DNA from: Ramlibacter tataouinensis TTB310
Lineage (GTDB): Bacteria > Pseudomonadota > Gammaproteobacteria > Burkholderiales > Burkholderiaceae_C
DNA: 64,000 nt
Direction of reading: 5' to 3'
Assembly (NCBI RefSeq): GCF_000215705.1
Contig: NC_015677.1
Coordinates: 2,182,001-2,246,000, forward strand
The position numbers were made by a program, and so were the translations under genes. The notes under the pieces were generated by a model that did no database searches, had not been told where the DNA came from, and saw only the letters and a program-made list of their open reading frames with translations. Of this stretch, positions 6,986 to 14,917 are shown piece after piece (the stretch's first letter is position 1; each line of letters starts with the position of its first letter).

Positions 6986-7222
6986 ATGAACCCTCAGGAT
7001 CCGAAGCCGGGCGGGAGGCCGGTAGCCCAGGCCGACGTGCTGGGTGAGGACGCCGTCGCCACCGGCGCGATGGAAGGCCTGTCCGGTGACGCGGGCGCCC
7101 GGACACCGCCCGACCGCGGCCAGGCTGCCCGCGGCGACGAGGAAGGCGAAGCACGGCCGGGCAAGGACGAGAACCAGGCCGGCTTTCTCAAATCCGACAG
7201 CGACGGGCCTGGGCGCGGCTAA
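6986..7222 (+). CDS. Small hydrophilic hypothetical protein, 78 aa
   Basis: 78 residues, starting MNPQDPKPGGRPVAQADVLG; rich in Asp, Glu, Gly, Arg and Pro, with no hydrophobic segment. ATG 6986 is chosen because AAGGAG lies nine bases upstream, whereas the in-frame GTG at 6959 has none. A -10-like TAGAGT lies 27 bases before the start. Composition suggests an intrinsically disordered protein similar in type to those at 716-1012 and 7255-7467. No family recognised. Confidence 0.55.
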   Translation: MNPQDPKPGGRPVAQADVLGEDAVATGAMEGLSGDAGARTPPDRGQAARGDEEGEARPGKDENQAGFLKSDSDGPGRG

Positions 7223-7254
7223 GGTTTTCGCCAGGTGCTTCCGTGCGGAAAAGC

Positions 7255-7467
7255 TCAGAGCCCGAGGTTCTTGCGGCTGAACGCCTCCGCACCGCCGCTG
7301 CCGCCGCCGTCCGGAAAGTCGTGCGGATCCAGCCGGCGGCGGCGCGGTTGGGGCGCCTCGATCACCGTGCTGGCGCTGCTCTCCCCATGGTCGGGCTTGG
7401 CGGCTGGCGAGGCGGTCGGCGGCGCGTCCTGCTTGGCGCTGGTGGGGCTGGTGTCCTGGCGCGACAC
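7255..7467 (-). CDS. Small hydrophilic hypothetical protein, 70 aa, GTG start
   Basis: Convergent to the previous gene. The GTG at 7467 is preceded by CAAGGAGAACCC, an excellent ribosome binding site, which decides the start although the frame is open further upstream. The product begins with SRQDTSPTSAKQDAPPT, continues with a basic patch PQPRRRRLDPHDFPD and ends GGAEAFSRKNLGL. It has no membrane segment and appears disordered. No function recognised. Confidence 0.5.
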   Translation of the reverse strand: MSRQDTSPTSAKQDAPPTASPAAKPDHGESSASTVIEAPQPRRRRLDPHDFPDGGGSGGAEAFSRKNLGL

Positions 7468-7579
7468 GGGTTCTCCTTGCAAGTGGTCGGCGCAGGATAG
7501 GCAGCCAGCCTGCCCGCGGCTGTCGGACGGCGCCGCGCAAGGAGCCCGGCAGCGAACTTGGGGCTTGGATCGCCTTCCA

Positions 7580-8062
7580 ATGCGCATGGGCCACCATCTT
7601 GCTGCCGTGCTCGGGCTCGCAACCCTGCTTTGCGCCACGGCCGCAGCGGCCGCCGATCCGCTCAAGTCACCGGCCTGCGGCCAAGCCATCGCCGCGCTCG
7701 AGTCGGTGCGTGCCGGGACACCGGACACGGCGGACCGGCGCGAACGGGTCCACGCCGCGCGCAGCCAGGCCGCGCGCATCTGCCTCGGGCAGGTCGATCC
7801 GCCGGCGCGCACCGCGCGCCCGGCCGTGGCGCCGCTGCAGGTGCCGCCGCCTCTTATCGATCCGCCGCCGTTGCCGCCGGTGGCCGTGACGCCGCCCGTC
7901 TCCCCGCCCGCGCCGGCCTGGCGGCCGCCGCCCGTGGTCACCAGCTGCGACGCCGGCGGCTGCTGGGACAGCGATGGCACGCGACTGGACCGCGCCGGCC
8001 CGCTGCTGACGGGGCCGCGCGGGCCTTGCATCCAGCAGGGGGCGGTGCTCTCCTGCCCTTGA
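7580..8062 (+). CDS. Secreted Pro-rich hypothetical protein
   Basis: 160 residues. The N-terminus MRMGHHLAAVLGLATLLCATAAAAAD is a clear Sec signal peptide with a probable cleavage near ATAAAAA-D. The mature part holds four or more Cys (SPACGQAI, RICLGQ, SCDAGGCWDSDG, GPCIQQG), suggesting disulfide bonds in the periplasm, and a Pro-rich central stretch (PPPLIDPPPLPPVAVTPP, about residues 85-115). The C-terminal CWDSDGTRLDRAG looks like a short conserved cap motif. I do not recognise the family. ATG 7580 or 7586 could start it; neither has a strong ribosome binding site. Confidence 0.6.
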   Translation: MRMGHHLAAVLGLATLLCATAAAAADPLKSPACGQAIAALESVRAGTPDTADRRERVHAARSQAARICLGQVDPPARTARPAVAPLQVPPPLIDPPPLPPVAVTPPVSPPAPAWRPPPVVTSCDAGGCWDSDGTRLDRAGPLLTGPRGPCIQQGAVLSCP

Positions 8063-8126
8063 ACGGAGGCGCCGGCTTTTGTGGCCCAATGGCGCCTTCG
8101 CTTTTTATTCAAAACAAGGACCAGCC

Positions 8127-8297
8127 ATGGGCAACAAGATCGTGACCGAAGCCGACCGCAAGCGCAGCGCCACGCCGCCGACCACCGCCAATTTCACCGC
8201 GCCCCGCAGCGGCGGCGGCCAGAAAATCAGCCTCGAGCGCGGCAGCGCCACGCGCAGCAAGAAGAACCCGGGCAAGCGCCCGCACAAGGGCGGCTGA
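8127..8297 (+). CDS. Small basic hypothetical protein, 56 aa
   Basis: Starts MGNKIVTEADRKRSATPPTT and ends KKNPGKRPHKGG; strongly basic and Ser/Thr/Gly-rich, with no hydrophobic segment. AAGGA lies six bases before ATG 8127, which decides the start over an in-frame upstream one. It may bind nucleic acid, from charge alone. A T-rich patch just upstream (8098-8112) is unusual for this DNA and may belong to its promoter. No family recognised. Confidence 0.55.
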   Translation: MGNKIVTEADRKRSATPPTTANFTAPRSGGGQKISLERGSATRSKKNPGKRPHKGG

Positions 8298-8312
8298 GGC
8301 CTGCATCTCCCG

Positions 8313-8337
8313 CGAGGCCGCCACGGCCTCGTCCTAC
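8313..8337. repeat. Hairpin followed by GTCCTAC
   Basis: CGAGGCC-GCCAC-GGCCTCG is a perfect 7-bp stem with a five-base loop at 8313-8331, immediately followed by the GTCCTAC word. It lies 16 bases after the stop at 8297, so it may also end that transcript. Confidence 0.4.
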
Positions 8338-8401
8338 ACCGCCGGGCGGCCAGCCGGGCGATAACAAGGCATCGCGCGCCACGCGCTTGAGGATGCCTTT
8401 C

Positions 8402-8647
8402 ATGCAGCTCGACATCTACCGCCGCCCCGAACCCGAACACAAACTGTCCTACCTGGCCGTGCCCTCGGACCAGGCCATCCCCGAAGAGGCGACGAACACC
8501 GACTGGGTTCTGCACGCCCGAGCCGTGGAACTGGACGAGAACGCACCCTCGTTCGCCGAGTACGGCATCGACCGCGCGGCGCAGCAGATGGCCGAGAAGG
8601 GCTACGCCATCACCAGCCTGGCGCACCAGATCGAAGCCGGGGACTGA
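8402..8647 (+). CDS. Small conserved hypothetical protein (DUF6139-like), 81 aa
   Basis: Starts MQLDIYRRPEPEHKLSYLAV; the block IPEEATNTDW and the C-terminal MAEKGYAITSLAHQIE remind me of a short betaproteobacterial family that I recall as DUF6139, but I cannot confirm the number. GAGGA lies eight bases before ATG 8402, so I prefer it to the ATG at 8393. The protein is acidic and soluble, with no Cys. Function unknown. Confidence 0.6.
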   Translation: MQLDIYRRPEPEHKLSYLAVPSDQAIPEEATNTDWVLHARAVELDENAPSFAEYGIDRAAQQMAEKGYAITSLAHQIEAGD

Positions 8648-8729
8648 GCCCGCGGGGCAGGAGCGTCCGGCAGAACGGATGTGTTAGAAACCAAGGGCGC
8701 CGCCGACCGGGGGGCGCCCCGGGTTTCGC

Positions 8730-10931
8730 ATGCGCCTACGCCTTCGCCTTCTGCTGCTCGTCCTCGCCGTCCTGATCCCGGCCTTCGCCATGTCGGCCAT
8801 CGGCATGGCCCATGTCTGGCACGAGCAGCAGAAGTTCAACCACGAGTCGCTACGCGAGGCCGCGCGGGCCCTGGCGCTCGCGCTGGACCGCGAGCTGCGC
8901 GAGCGCGAACGCATCCTGCTGGCGCTGGCCAGTTCGCCCCCGCTGGCGGCGGGCGACCTGCGTTCCTTCCATGCCCACATCCAGTCGGTGGGGCAGGCCC
9001 TGCAGGCGTCCATCATCCTGTCGGACACCTCGGGCCGGCAGCTTCTCAACAGCCGGCTGCCTTTCGGCACCGAGCTGCCGCGCATGACCTCGCAGGAGCG
9101 CGCGTTCCGCGCGCAGTACGGCAACGAAACCACCCTGGTCAGCAACCTGTACCTGCCCCCGGCGGGGCTGGGGCCGTACAGCTTCGCGGTGCAGGTCCCT
9201 GTGCGCAACGCGGCCGGCCGGGTCGAGCACTTCCTCATGCTCGGCTCGCCGGCGCGCCAGCTGCAGGGCCTGCTGGAGGCGCAGCGCCTGCCGCCGGGCT
9301 GGCTGGCCACCATCACCGACCGCGAGGGCTACCTGGTGGCCCGCAACACCGAGGAGACCCGCTACGTCGGCCAGCGCCTCAGGGCGGACCTGCTGGCGCG
9401 CCTGCCCGAAGGCGCCGGCTTCCACCAGGGCGTCACGCTGTCCAACCTGGACGGCTCGGGCTTCTTCAGCCGCGCCGCGGAGTCCGGCTGGTACTTCATC
9501 GTGACCGTGCCGACCGACCAGCTCCAGGGCGCGGCCGTCCGCACCACGGCGCTGATGGCGGCGATCTCGGTGCTGTTGCTGGCCGTGGCCGTGGCCGCGG
9601 CCTTCGCCGTGGGACGGGCCATCGCGCGGCCGATGGAATCGCTGCGGCTGGCCGCCGGCCGCCTGGGCCGCAACGAGCCGGTGCAGCCGCAGGCCAGCGG
9701 CATCGTCGAGATGGACGCGGTCCATGCGGCCATGGTCGACGCCAGCCGCCGCCTGCGCGATGTCAATGCCGACCTGGAGCGCAAGGTCGCCGAGGCGATG
9801 GCCGGCTACGAGCAGTCGCAGCGGGCGCTGATGCAGGCGCAGAAGCTGGAGGCGCTGGGCCGGCTGACGGGCGGCATCGCCCACGACTTCAACAACGTGC
9901 TGCAGACCCTGACCACCGGCCTGCAGGCGGCCAGCCATCAGGCACCCGAGAAGGTGCGCGCCCTGCTGGCGATCTGCCAGCGCGCGGTCACCCGCGGGGC
10001 CGAGCTGGCGCGCCAGCTCGCCGTTTTCGGCCGGGTCCAGGAGGTGCGCATCGAAACGGTGGACCTGGCGTGCCGGCTGCAGGAGGCACGGCCCCTGCTC
10101 TCGGGCGCCCTGCCCAGCAACGTCGAACTGGCCTACGACCTGGGCCCCACGCTGTGGCCGGTGATGCTGGACCCGGCGCAGCTCGAGCTGGCCCTGCTGA
10201 ACCTGGTGATCAACGCGCGCGATGCCATGCCCGGCGGCGGGCAGGTGGTGCTGCGGGCGGTCAACGAGCCGCTGGCGCAGCCGCCGGCCGGGCTGCCCGC
10301 GGGCCACTATGTCGCGCTGTCCGTCGCCGACGACGGCGAGGGCATGACCGAGGAGGTGATGGCGCGCGCCTTCGATCCCTTCTTCACCACCAAGAGCATA
10401 GGCAAGGGGACGGGCATGGGCCTGTCGCAGGCCTATGGCTTCGCGCGCCAGAGCGGCGGCACCCTGGTGCTGCGCAGCCAGCCCGGCCGCGGCACCACGG
10501 CGACGCTGTACCTGCCGCGGGCGCGGACGCAGCCGGCGGCGGCGCCCGCGGCCGAGGCGCAACCGGTCACCCAGGGCCGCGGCCGCGTGCTGCTGGTGGA
10601 GGATGACCCGCTGGTACGCGACACCGTGCGCCCGGCGCTGGAGGCCGCCGGGTTCGAGTTGCGCTCGGCCGGTACAGCCGACGAGGCGCTGCGGCTGCTG
10701 GCCCAGGACCCGCAGTTCGACCTGGTGTTCTCCGACGTGGTGATGCCCGGCGCGATGACCGGCATCGACCTGGCGCAGCAGGTCCAGCAGCGCTGGCCGC
10801 GGATGCGGGTGGTGCTGGCCACCGGCTACTCGGACCGGCGCATCGACGTGCCGGGCGTGCGGGCGCTGGCCAAGCCGTACGACCTGCAGCAGGCGGTCCA
10901 TGCCCTGAACGAGGCCCTGGCGTCGCGATGA
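8730..10931 (+). CDS. Membrane hybrid sensor histidine kinase / receiver
   Basis: 733 residues. Order: membrane segment about 5-27; periplasmic sensor region 28-270 resembling a double Cache domain; second membrane segment about 273-297; HAMP linker to about 345; dimerisation helix with phosphoacceptor His385 in GRLTGGIAHDFNN; ATPase domain with NARDAMPGGG, VADDGEGM and GKGTGMGLS; C-terminal receiver from about 620 with VEDD and phosphoacceptor Asp in LVFSDVVMP. It should sense an extracytoplasmic signal and phosphorylate its own receiver; no DNA-binding output is present. Its stop overlaps the next start (ATGA, 10928-10931), so translation is coupled to the helicase gene. ATG 8730 has no clear ribosome binding site. 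Confidence 0.9.
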   Translation: MRLRLRLLLLVLAVLIPAFAMSAIGMAHVWHEQQKFNHESLREAARALALALDRELRERERILLALASSPPLAAGDLRSFHAHIQSVGQALQASIILSDTSGRQLLNSRLPFGTELPRMTSQERAFRAQYGNETTLVSNLYLPPAGLGPYSFAVQVPVRNAAGRVEHFLMLGSPARQLQGLLEAQRLPPGWLATITDREGYLVARNTEETRYVGQRLRADLLARLPEGAGFHQGVTLSNLDGSGFFSRAAESGWYFIVTVPTDQLQGAAVRTTALMAAISVLLLAVAVAAAFAVGRAIARPMESLRLAAGRLGRNEPVQPQASGIVEMDAVHAAMVDASRRLRDVNADLERKVAEAMAGYEQSQRALMQAQKLEALGRLTGGIAHDFNNVLQTLTTGLQAASHQAPEKVRALLAICQRAVTRGAELARQLAVFGRVQEVRIETVDLACRLQEARPLLSGALPSNVELAYDLGPTLWPVMLDPAQLELALLNLVINARDAMPGGGQVVLRAVNEPLAQPPAGLPAGHYVALSVADDGEGMTEEVMARAFDPFFTTKSIGKGTGMGLSQAYGFARQSGGTLVLRSQPGRGTTATLYLPRARTQPAAAPAAEAQPVTQGRGRVLLVEDDPLVRDTVRPALEAAGFELRSAGTADEALRLLAQDPQFDLVFSDVVMPGAMTGIDLAQQVQQRWPRMRVVLATGYSDRRIDVPGVRALAKPYDLQQAVHALNEALASR

Positions 10932-13237
10932 AGTACGGCATCGCCGTGCGCACGCTGTGCGAGTTCACGGCCCGGCAAGGCGACCTGGACCTGCGGTTCA
11001 CGCCCTCGCCCACGGCGCAGCAGGGCATCGCCGGCCACCAGCAGGTCGCGGCGCGGCGCCGCGCCGGCTACCAGAGCGAGATCGCGCTGCAGGCCGACTT
11101 CGGCCCGCTCACCGTGCGCGGCCGCGCGGATGGCTGGGACCCGGCGCTGCAGCAGCTGGAGGAGATCAAGACGCACCGGGGCGACCTGGCGCGCCAGCCC
11201 GCCAACCACCGCCACCTGCACTGGGCGCAGCTCAAGGTCTACGGCTGGCTGCTGTGCCAGGCGCGCGGCCTGGCCGAGGTGCGGCTGGCCCTGGTGTACT
11301 ACGACATCGCCAGCGGTCGGGAGACGGTGCTGGCCGAGGTGCACGGTGCGGACAGCCTGCGCGTCTTCTTCGAGGAGCAGTGCGGCCGCTTCCTGGCCTG
11401 GGCCGAGCAGGAGCTGGCGCACCGGCAGGCGCGGGACGCCGCGCTCGCCGCCCTCGCCTTCCCGCATGCCGATTTCCGGCCCGGCCAGCGCATGCTGGCC
11501 GAGGCGGTCTGGCGCGCCGCCGCGTCGGGCCGCTGCCTGCTGGCCCAGGCGCCCACCGGCATCGGCAAGACCGTGGGCACGCTGTTCCCGCTGCTCAAGG
11601 CCTGCCCCGGCCAGCGGCTGGACCAGGTGTTCTACCTGGCCGCCAAGACGCCCGGGCGCACCCTGGCGTTGGAGGCGCTGCGGCTTCTCGCCGGTGGCAC
11701 GGGCGACGGGCAGCCGCTGCCGCTGCGCGTGCTGGAGCTGGCGGCGCGCGAGAAGGCCTGCGAGCACCCGGACAAGGCGTGCCACGGCGAGTCCTGCCCG
11801 CTGGCGCGCGGCTTCTACGACCGGCTGCCCGCGGCGCGCGCCGAGGCGATCGGGTTGCCGGCGCAGGACCGCGCCGCGCTGCGCGAGGTCGCCCTGCGGC
11901 ACCAGGTCTGTCCCTACTGGCTGGGCCAGGAACTGGCCCGCTGGGCCGACGTGGTGGTGGGCGACTACAACTACTTCTTCGACGCCACGGCCCTGCTGCA
12001 TGCGCTCACCGCCGCCCAGGAGCGCCGGGTGGCGCTCCTGGTGGACGAAGCGCACAACCTGCTGGAGCGGGCCCGCGGCATGTACAGCGCCGAGCTGGAC
12101 GAGGCGCAGCTGCTGGCGCTGCGCCGCCAGGCGCCGGTCGCCCTGAAGCGGCCGCTGGAGCGGCTGGCCCGCGCCTGGCGCGGGCTGCAGCGCGACCAGG
12201 CCGACACCTATGCGGCGCACGACGAGCTGCCCGGTCCCTTCATGGAGGCGCTGCAGCAGGCCGCGGCTGCCGTCGCCGACCATCTGGCCGAGGCGCCGGC
12301 CCAGCCGCCGGGCGAGCTGCAGCAGTTCTGCTTCGACGCGCTGGCCTTCGGCCGCCTGGCCGAGACCTTCGGCACGCACTCGCTGTTCGACGTGACGCTG
12401 CGCCAGGAGCGCGGCCGCACCCGGGCGCGCGTCTGCATCCGCAACCTGATCCCGGCCCCGCACCTGGCACCGCGCTTCGCCGCCGCCCACACCGCCACCC
12501 TGTTCTCGGCGACGCTGGGCAGCGCCGCGTTCTGCCGCGACACCCTGGGCCTGCCCGCCGACACCGCCTGGGTGGAGGTCAACTCCCCGTTCGTCGCCGA
12601 CCAGCTGGCGGTGCACGTGGTGCGCGAGGTCTCCACCCGCTATGCCGACCGCGGCCGCTCGGTGGCGCCCATCGTGCGGCTGATGGCGCGCCAGTGGCGC
12701 GAGCGGCCCGGCAACTACCTGGCCTTCTTCAGCAGCTACGACTACCTGCGCCAGGTAGCAGGCCCGTTCGCCGACGCCCATCCCGAGATCCCCGTGTGGC
12801 AGCAGTCGCCCGGCATGCGCGAGTCCGAGCGCGAGGCCTTCCTGGCCCGCTTCGTGGCCGGCGGCAGCGGCATCGCCTTCGCCGTGCTGGGCGGCCCGTT
12901 CGCCGAGGGCATCGACCTGCCGGGCGAGCGGCTGGTCGGCGCCTTCATCGCCACGCTGGGCCTGCCCCAGGTCAACCCGGTCAACGAGCGCCTCAAGCAG
13001 AGGCTGCAGCAGGCCTTCGGCGCCGGCTATGACTACGCCTACCTGTACCCGGGCCTGCAGAAGGTGGTGCAGGCGGCCGGGCGCGTGATCCGCGGCCCCG
13101 AGGACCGCGGCGTGGTCTACCTGATCGACGACCGGTTCCAGCGGCCCCAGGTGCGCGGCCTGCTGCCGAGGTGGTGGCAGGTCGACACCGGACGGGCGCC
13201 GCCGTCCGCGAAAAAAGAGGGGGCCGATGTCGATTAA
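10928..13237 (+). CDS. RecB-like nuclease fused to XPD/DinG-type iron-sulfur helicase
   Basis: 769 residues. The N-terminal ~165 residues look like a PD-(D/E)XK nuclease of the RecB/Cas4 type: Asp68 in GRADGW, Glu79-Ile-Lys81, and the downstream QLKVYGWLL (Gln101, Tyr105). The rest is a superfamily 2 helicase: Walker A APTGIGKT (208-215), four Cys at 278, 285, 290 and 328 that would hold a 4Fe-4S cluster, Walker B LVDEAHN (372-377), ATLFSATL (motif III) and VVQAAGRVIRGPED (motif VI). Relatives unwind DNA 5' to 3' in repair. The biological role of this nuclease fusion is not known to me. Its start overlaps the stop of the sensor kinase gene; its last codons contain a putative sigma-factor promoter for the next gene. 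Confidence 0.85.
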   Translation: MKYGIAVRTLCEFTARQGDLDLRFTPSPTAQQGIAGHQQVAARRRAGYQSEIALQADFGPLTVRGRADGWDPALQQLEEIKTHRGDLARQPANHRHLHWAQLKVYGWLLCQARGLAEVRLALVYYDIASGRETVLAEVHGADSLRVFFEEQCGRFLAWAEQELAHRQARDAALAALAFPHADFRPGQRMLAEAVWRAAASGRCLLAQAPTGIGKTVGTLFPLLKACPGQRLDQVFYLAAKTPGRTLALEALRLLAGGTGDGQPLPLRVLELAAREKACEHPDKACHGESCPLARGFYDRLPAARAEAIGLPAQDRAALREVALRHQVCPYWLGQELARWADVVVGDYNYFFDATALLHALTAAQERRVALLVDEAHNLLERARGMYSAELDEAQLLALRRQAPVALKRPLERLARAWRGLQRDQADTYAAHDELPGPFMEALQQAAAAVADHLAEAPAQPPGELQQFCFDALAFGRLAETFGTHSLFDVTLRQERGRTRARVCIRNLIPAPHLAPRFAAAHTATLFSATLGSAAFCRDTLGLPADTAWVEVNSPFVADQLAVHVVREVSTRYADRGRSVAPIVRLMARQWRERPGNYLAFFSSYDYLRQVAGPFADAHPEIPVWQQSPGMRESEREAFLARFVAGGSGIAFAVLGGPFAEGIDLPGERLVGAFIATLGLPQVNPVNERLKQRLQQAFGAGYDYAYLYPGLQKVVQAAGRVIRGPEDRGVVYLIDDRFQRPQVRGLLPRWWQVDTGRAPPSAKKEGADVD

Positions 13238-13255
13238 CAGCCGACTCACGCATCG
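13228..13255 (+). promoter_or_regulatory. Candidate ECF42-dependent promoter
   Basis: TGTCGA at 13228-13233, inside the final codons of the helicase gene, matches the -35 word I recall for ECF42 sigma factors upstream of DGPF genes. The recalled -10 is CG(A/T)C; the word at the right distance here is CATC (13251-13254), so the match is partial. It lies about 75 bases before the DGPF gene, which fits autoregulation of the downstream pair. Confidence 0.45.
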
Positions 13256-13307
13256 GTGCTGCAGGAGCGCGATGGTCGTGCTCCGTTCGACTGACTGGAG
13301 AAATGCG

Positions 13308-13679
13308 ATGGAATACATGCTGATGTACTGGGAAACCGCAGAGGACGAGGCCTGCCGCAACGACCCGGCGCGGGCCGGCCCCTACTGGGCCGCATGGACG
13401 GCCTACATCGGCGCGCTGCAGGCCTCGGGTTGCATGACGTCGGGCAACGGCCTGCAGCCGCCGGCCACGGCCACCACGGTGCGCATCCGCGGCGGCCAGC
13501 GCCAGGTGCAGGACGGCCCGTTCGCCGACACGCGCGAGCACCTGGGCGGCTACGTCATCCTGGACGTCGAGTCGCTCGACCAGGCGCTTGAATGGGCAGC
13601 CCGCGCGCCCTGCGCCGCCACTGGTGGCACCGAGGTGCGGCCGGTGGAGCCGCCCCCGCCCGGCATCACGCCGCGCTGA
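13308..13679 (+). CDS. YCII-related (DGPF domain) protein
   Basis: 123 residues of the YCII/DGPF family: MEYMLMYW at the start, and QVQDGPFADTREHLGGYVILDV holding the name motif in the middle. Such small proteins are regularly encoded next to ECF42 sigma factors and are thought to be their targets or partners; the reaction is unknown. ATG 13308 is chosen because GGAG lies seven bases upstream; an in-frame ATG at 13227 would overlap the helicase end and has no site. The stop overlaps the sigma factor start (TGATG), so both are made from one mRNA. Confidence 0.88.
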   Translation: MEYMLMYWETAEDEACRNDPARAGPYWAAWTAYIGALQASGCMTSGNGLQPPATATTVRIRGGQRQVQDGPFADTREHLGGYVILDVESLDQALEWAARAPCAATGGTEVRPVEPPPPGITPR

Positions 13680-14917
13680 TGAGGCCGGCCGGCTGGAGCG
13701 AGGCCGAGGCGGCCGCGCGCGGCTCCTATGGCCGGCTGGTGGCCTGGCTGGCCTGGCGCTGGCGCGACCTGGCGGGGGCGCAGGACGCGATGGGCCAGGC
13801 CCTGCTCGCCGCCCTGGAGCGCTGGCCGCGCGATGGCGTGCCCGCCAACCCCGATGCATGGCTGCTGACGGCGGCCCGGCGCGAGCTGCTGCAGCGCTCG
13901 CGCCACCGCCGCGTGCAGGAAGCGCCCGAGGCACGGGCCGTCCTGGCCGGGGAACCGCAGGTGCCGCAAGCGCCCGCCGTGCCGGACGTGCGCCTGAAGC
14001 TGATGTTCGTCTGCGCCCACCCGGCGCTTGCGCCGGCCATCCACGCGCCACTGATGCTGCAGGCCGTGCTGGGGCTGCAGGCACAGACCATCGCCCAGGC
14101 TTTCCTGGTCTCGCCCGCGGCCATGGCGCAGCGCCTGGTACGGGCCAAGACCAAGATCCGCGAGGCCGGCCTGCGCTTCGAGGAGCCCGAGGCGCGCGAG
14201 CTGCCGCAGCGGCTGGCCGCGGTGCTGGAAGGCATCTATGCCGCCTACACCATCCGCACTGACGCCCTGGCGCTGCACGGCGCGCAGGCCGACCTGCTGC
14301 CAGAGCTGGGCACCGAGGCGCTGTTCCTGGCACGCCTGGCCGCGCAGCTGCAGCCGCGCAGCGCCGAGGCCTGGGGCCTGCTGGCGCTGCTGCTGTACTG
14401 CGAATGCCGCCGTGGTGCGCGCTTCGACGCGCAGGACCGCTTCGTGCCCCTGGCGCGGCAGGACACCGCCTTGTGGGACCGCGGCTTGCTGCTGGAGGCC
14501 GAGCGCTGCCTGCGCCAAGCCGCGGCGCTGGGCCAGCCGGGCTGCTTCCAGCTGGAGGCGGCGATCCAGTCGGCGCACTGCCAGCGTGCGTTCGACGGCG
14601 GCACGCCCTGGGGCGCCATCGCCGGCCTGTATGGCGCGCTGGTCGCCCAGGCACCGACCATCGGCGCACGCATCGGCCACGCGGTGGCCCTCGCCGAGGC
14701 GGGCGATGCCGCGGGCGGGCTGGCGCTGCTGGAGGCGCTCGTTGCGCCCGGCCTGGCCAGCCACCAGCCCTACTGGGTGGCCCTGGCCCACCTGCGCCGC
14801 GCCTGCGGCCACGCCGGGCCGGCCCGCGAGGCCTTGCAACGCGCCATCGGCCTGACGCCCGACCCGCGGGTGCGGGCGTATCTGCTACGCGAGATCGATG
14901 CCCTGGCCGTCAAGTGA
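13679..14917 (+). CDS. ECF42-type RNA polymerase sigma factor with TPR-like C-terminal extension
   Basis: 412 residues from ATG 13679. The first ~170 carry sigma region 2 (RGSYGRLVAWLAWRWRDL, WLLTAARRELLQRSRHRR) and region 4 (QAQTIAQAFLVSPAAMAQRL, a helix-turn-helix). The remaining ~230 residues are helical, with PQRLAAVLEGIYAAY and repeated hairpins (PRSAEAWGLLALLLYCE, AQAPTIGARIGHAVALAEAG) like the tetratricopeptide extension of group ECF42. No anti-sigma factor gene is nearby, as is usual for this group, where the extension is thought to control activity. It overlaps the DGPF gene upstream and the convergent nhaR end by eight bases. Confidence 0.9.
   Translation: MRPAGWSEAEAAARGSYGRLVAWLAWRWRDLAGAQDAMGQALLAALERWPRDGVPANPDAWLLTAARRELLQRSRHRRVQEAPEARAVLAGEPQVPQAPAVPDVRLKLMFVCAHPALAPAIHAPLMLQAVLGLQAQTIAQAFLVSPAAMAQRLVRAKTKIREAGLRFEEPEARELPQRLAAVLEGIYAAYTIRTDALALHGAQADLLPELGTEALFLARLAAQLQPRSAEAWGLLALLLYCECRRGARFDAQDRFVPLARQDTALWDRGLLLEAERCLRQAAALGQPGCFQLEAAIQSAHCQRAFDGGTPWGAIAGLYGALVAQAPTIGARIGHAVALAEAGDAAGGLALLEALVAPGLASHQPYWVALAHLRRACGHAGPAREALQRAIGLTPDPRVRAYLLREIDALAVK

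Noticed and set aside
7558..8145. Alternative plus-strand frame covering the secreted Pro-rich gene
   Set aside because: Arg/Ala-rich translation with no signal peptide, unlike the 7580-8062 frame.
13263..13284. Inverted repeat GGAGC...GCTCC before the DGPF gene
   Set aside because: Five-base arms in GC-rich DNA are expected by chance; not enough to call an operator.
10826..13360. 844-codon minus-strand frame
   Set aside because: Antisense to the nuclease-helicase, whose motifs are complete; no recognisable domain.
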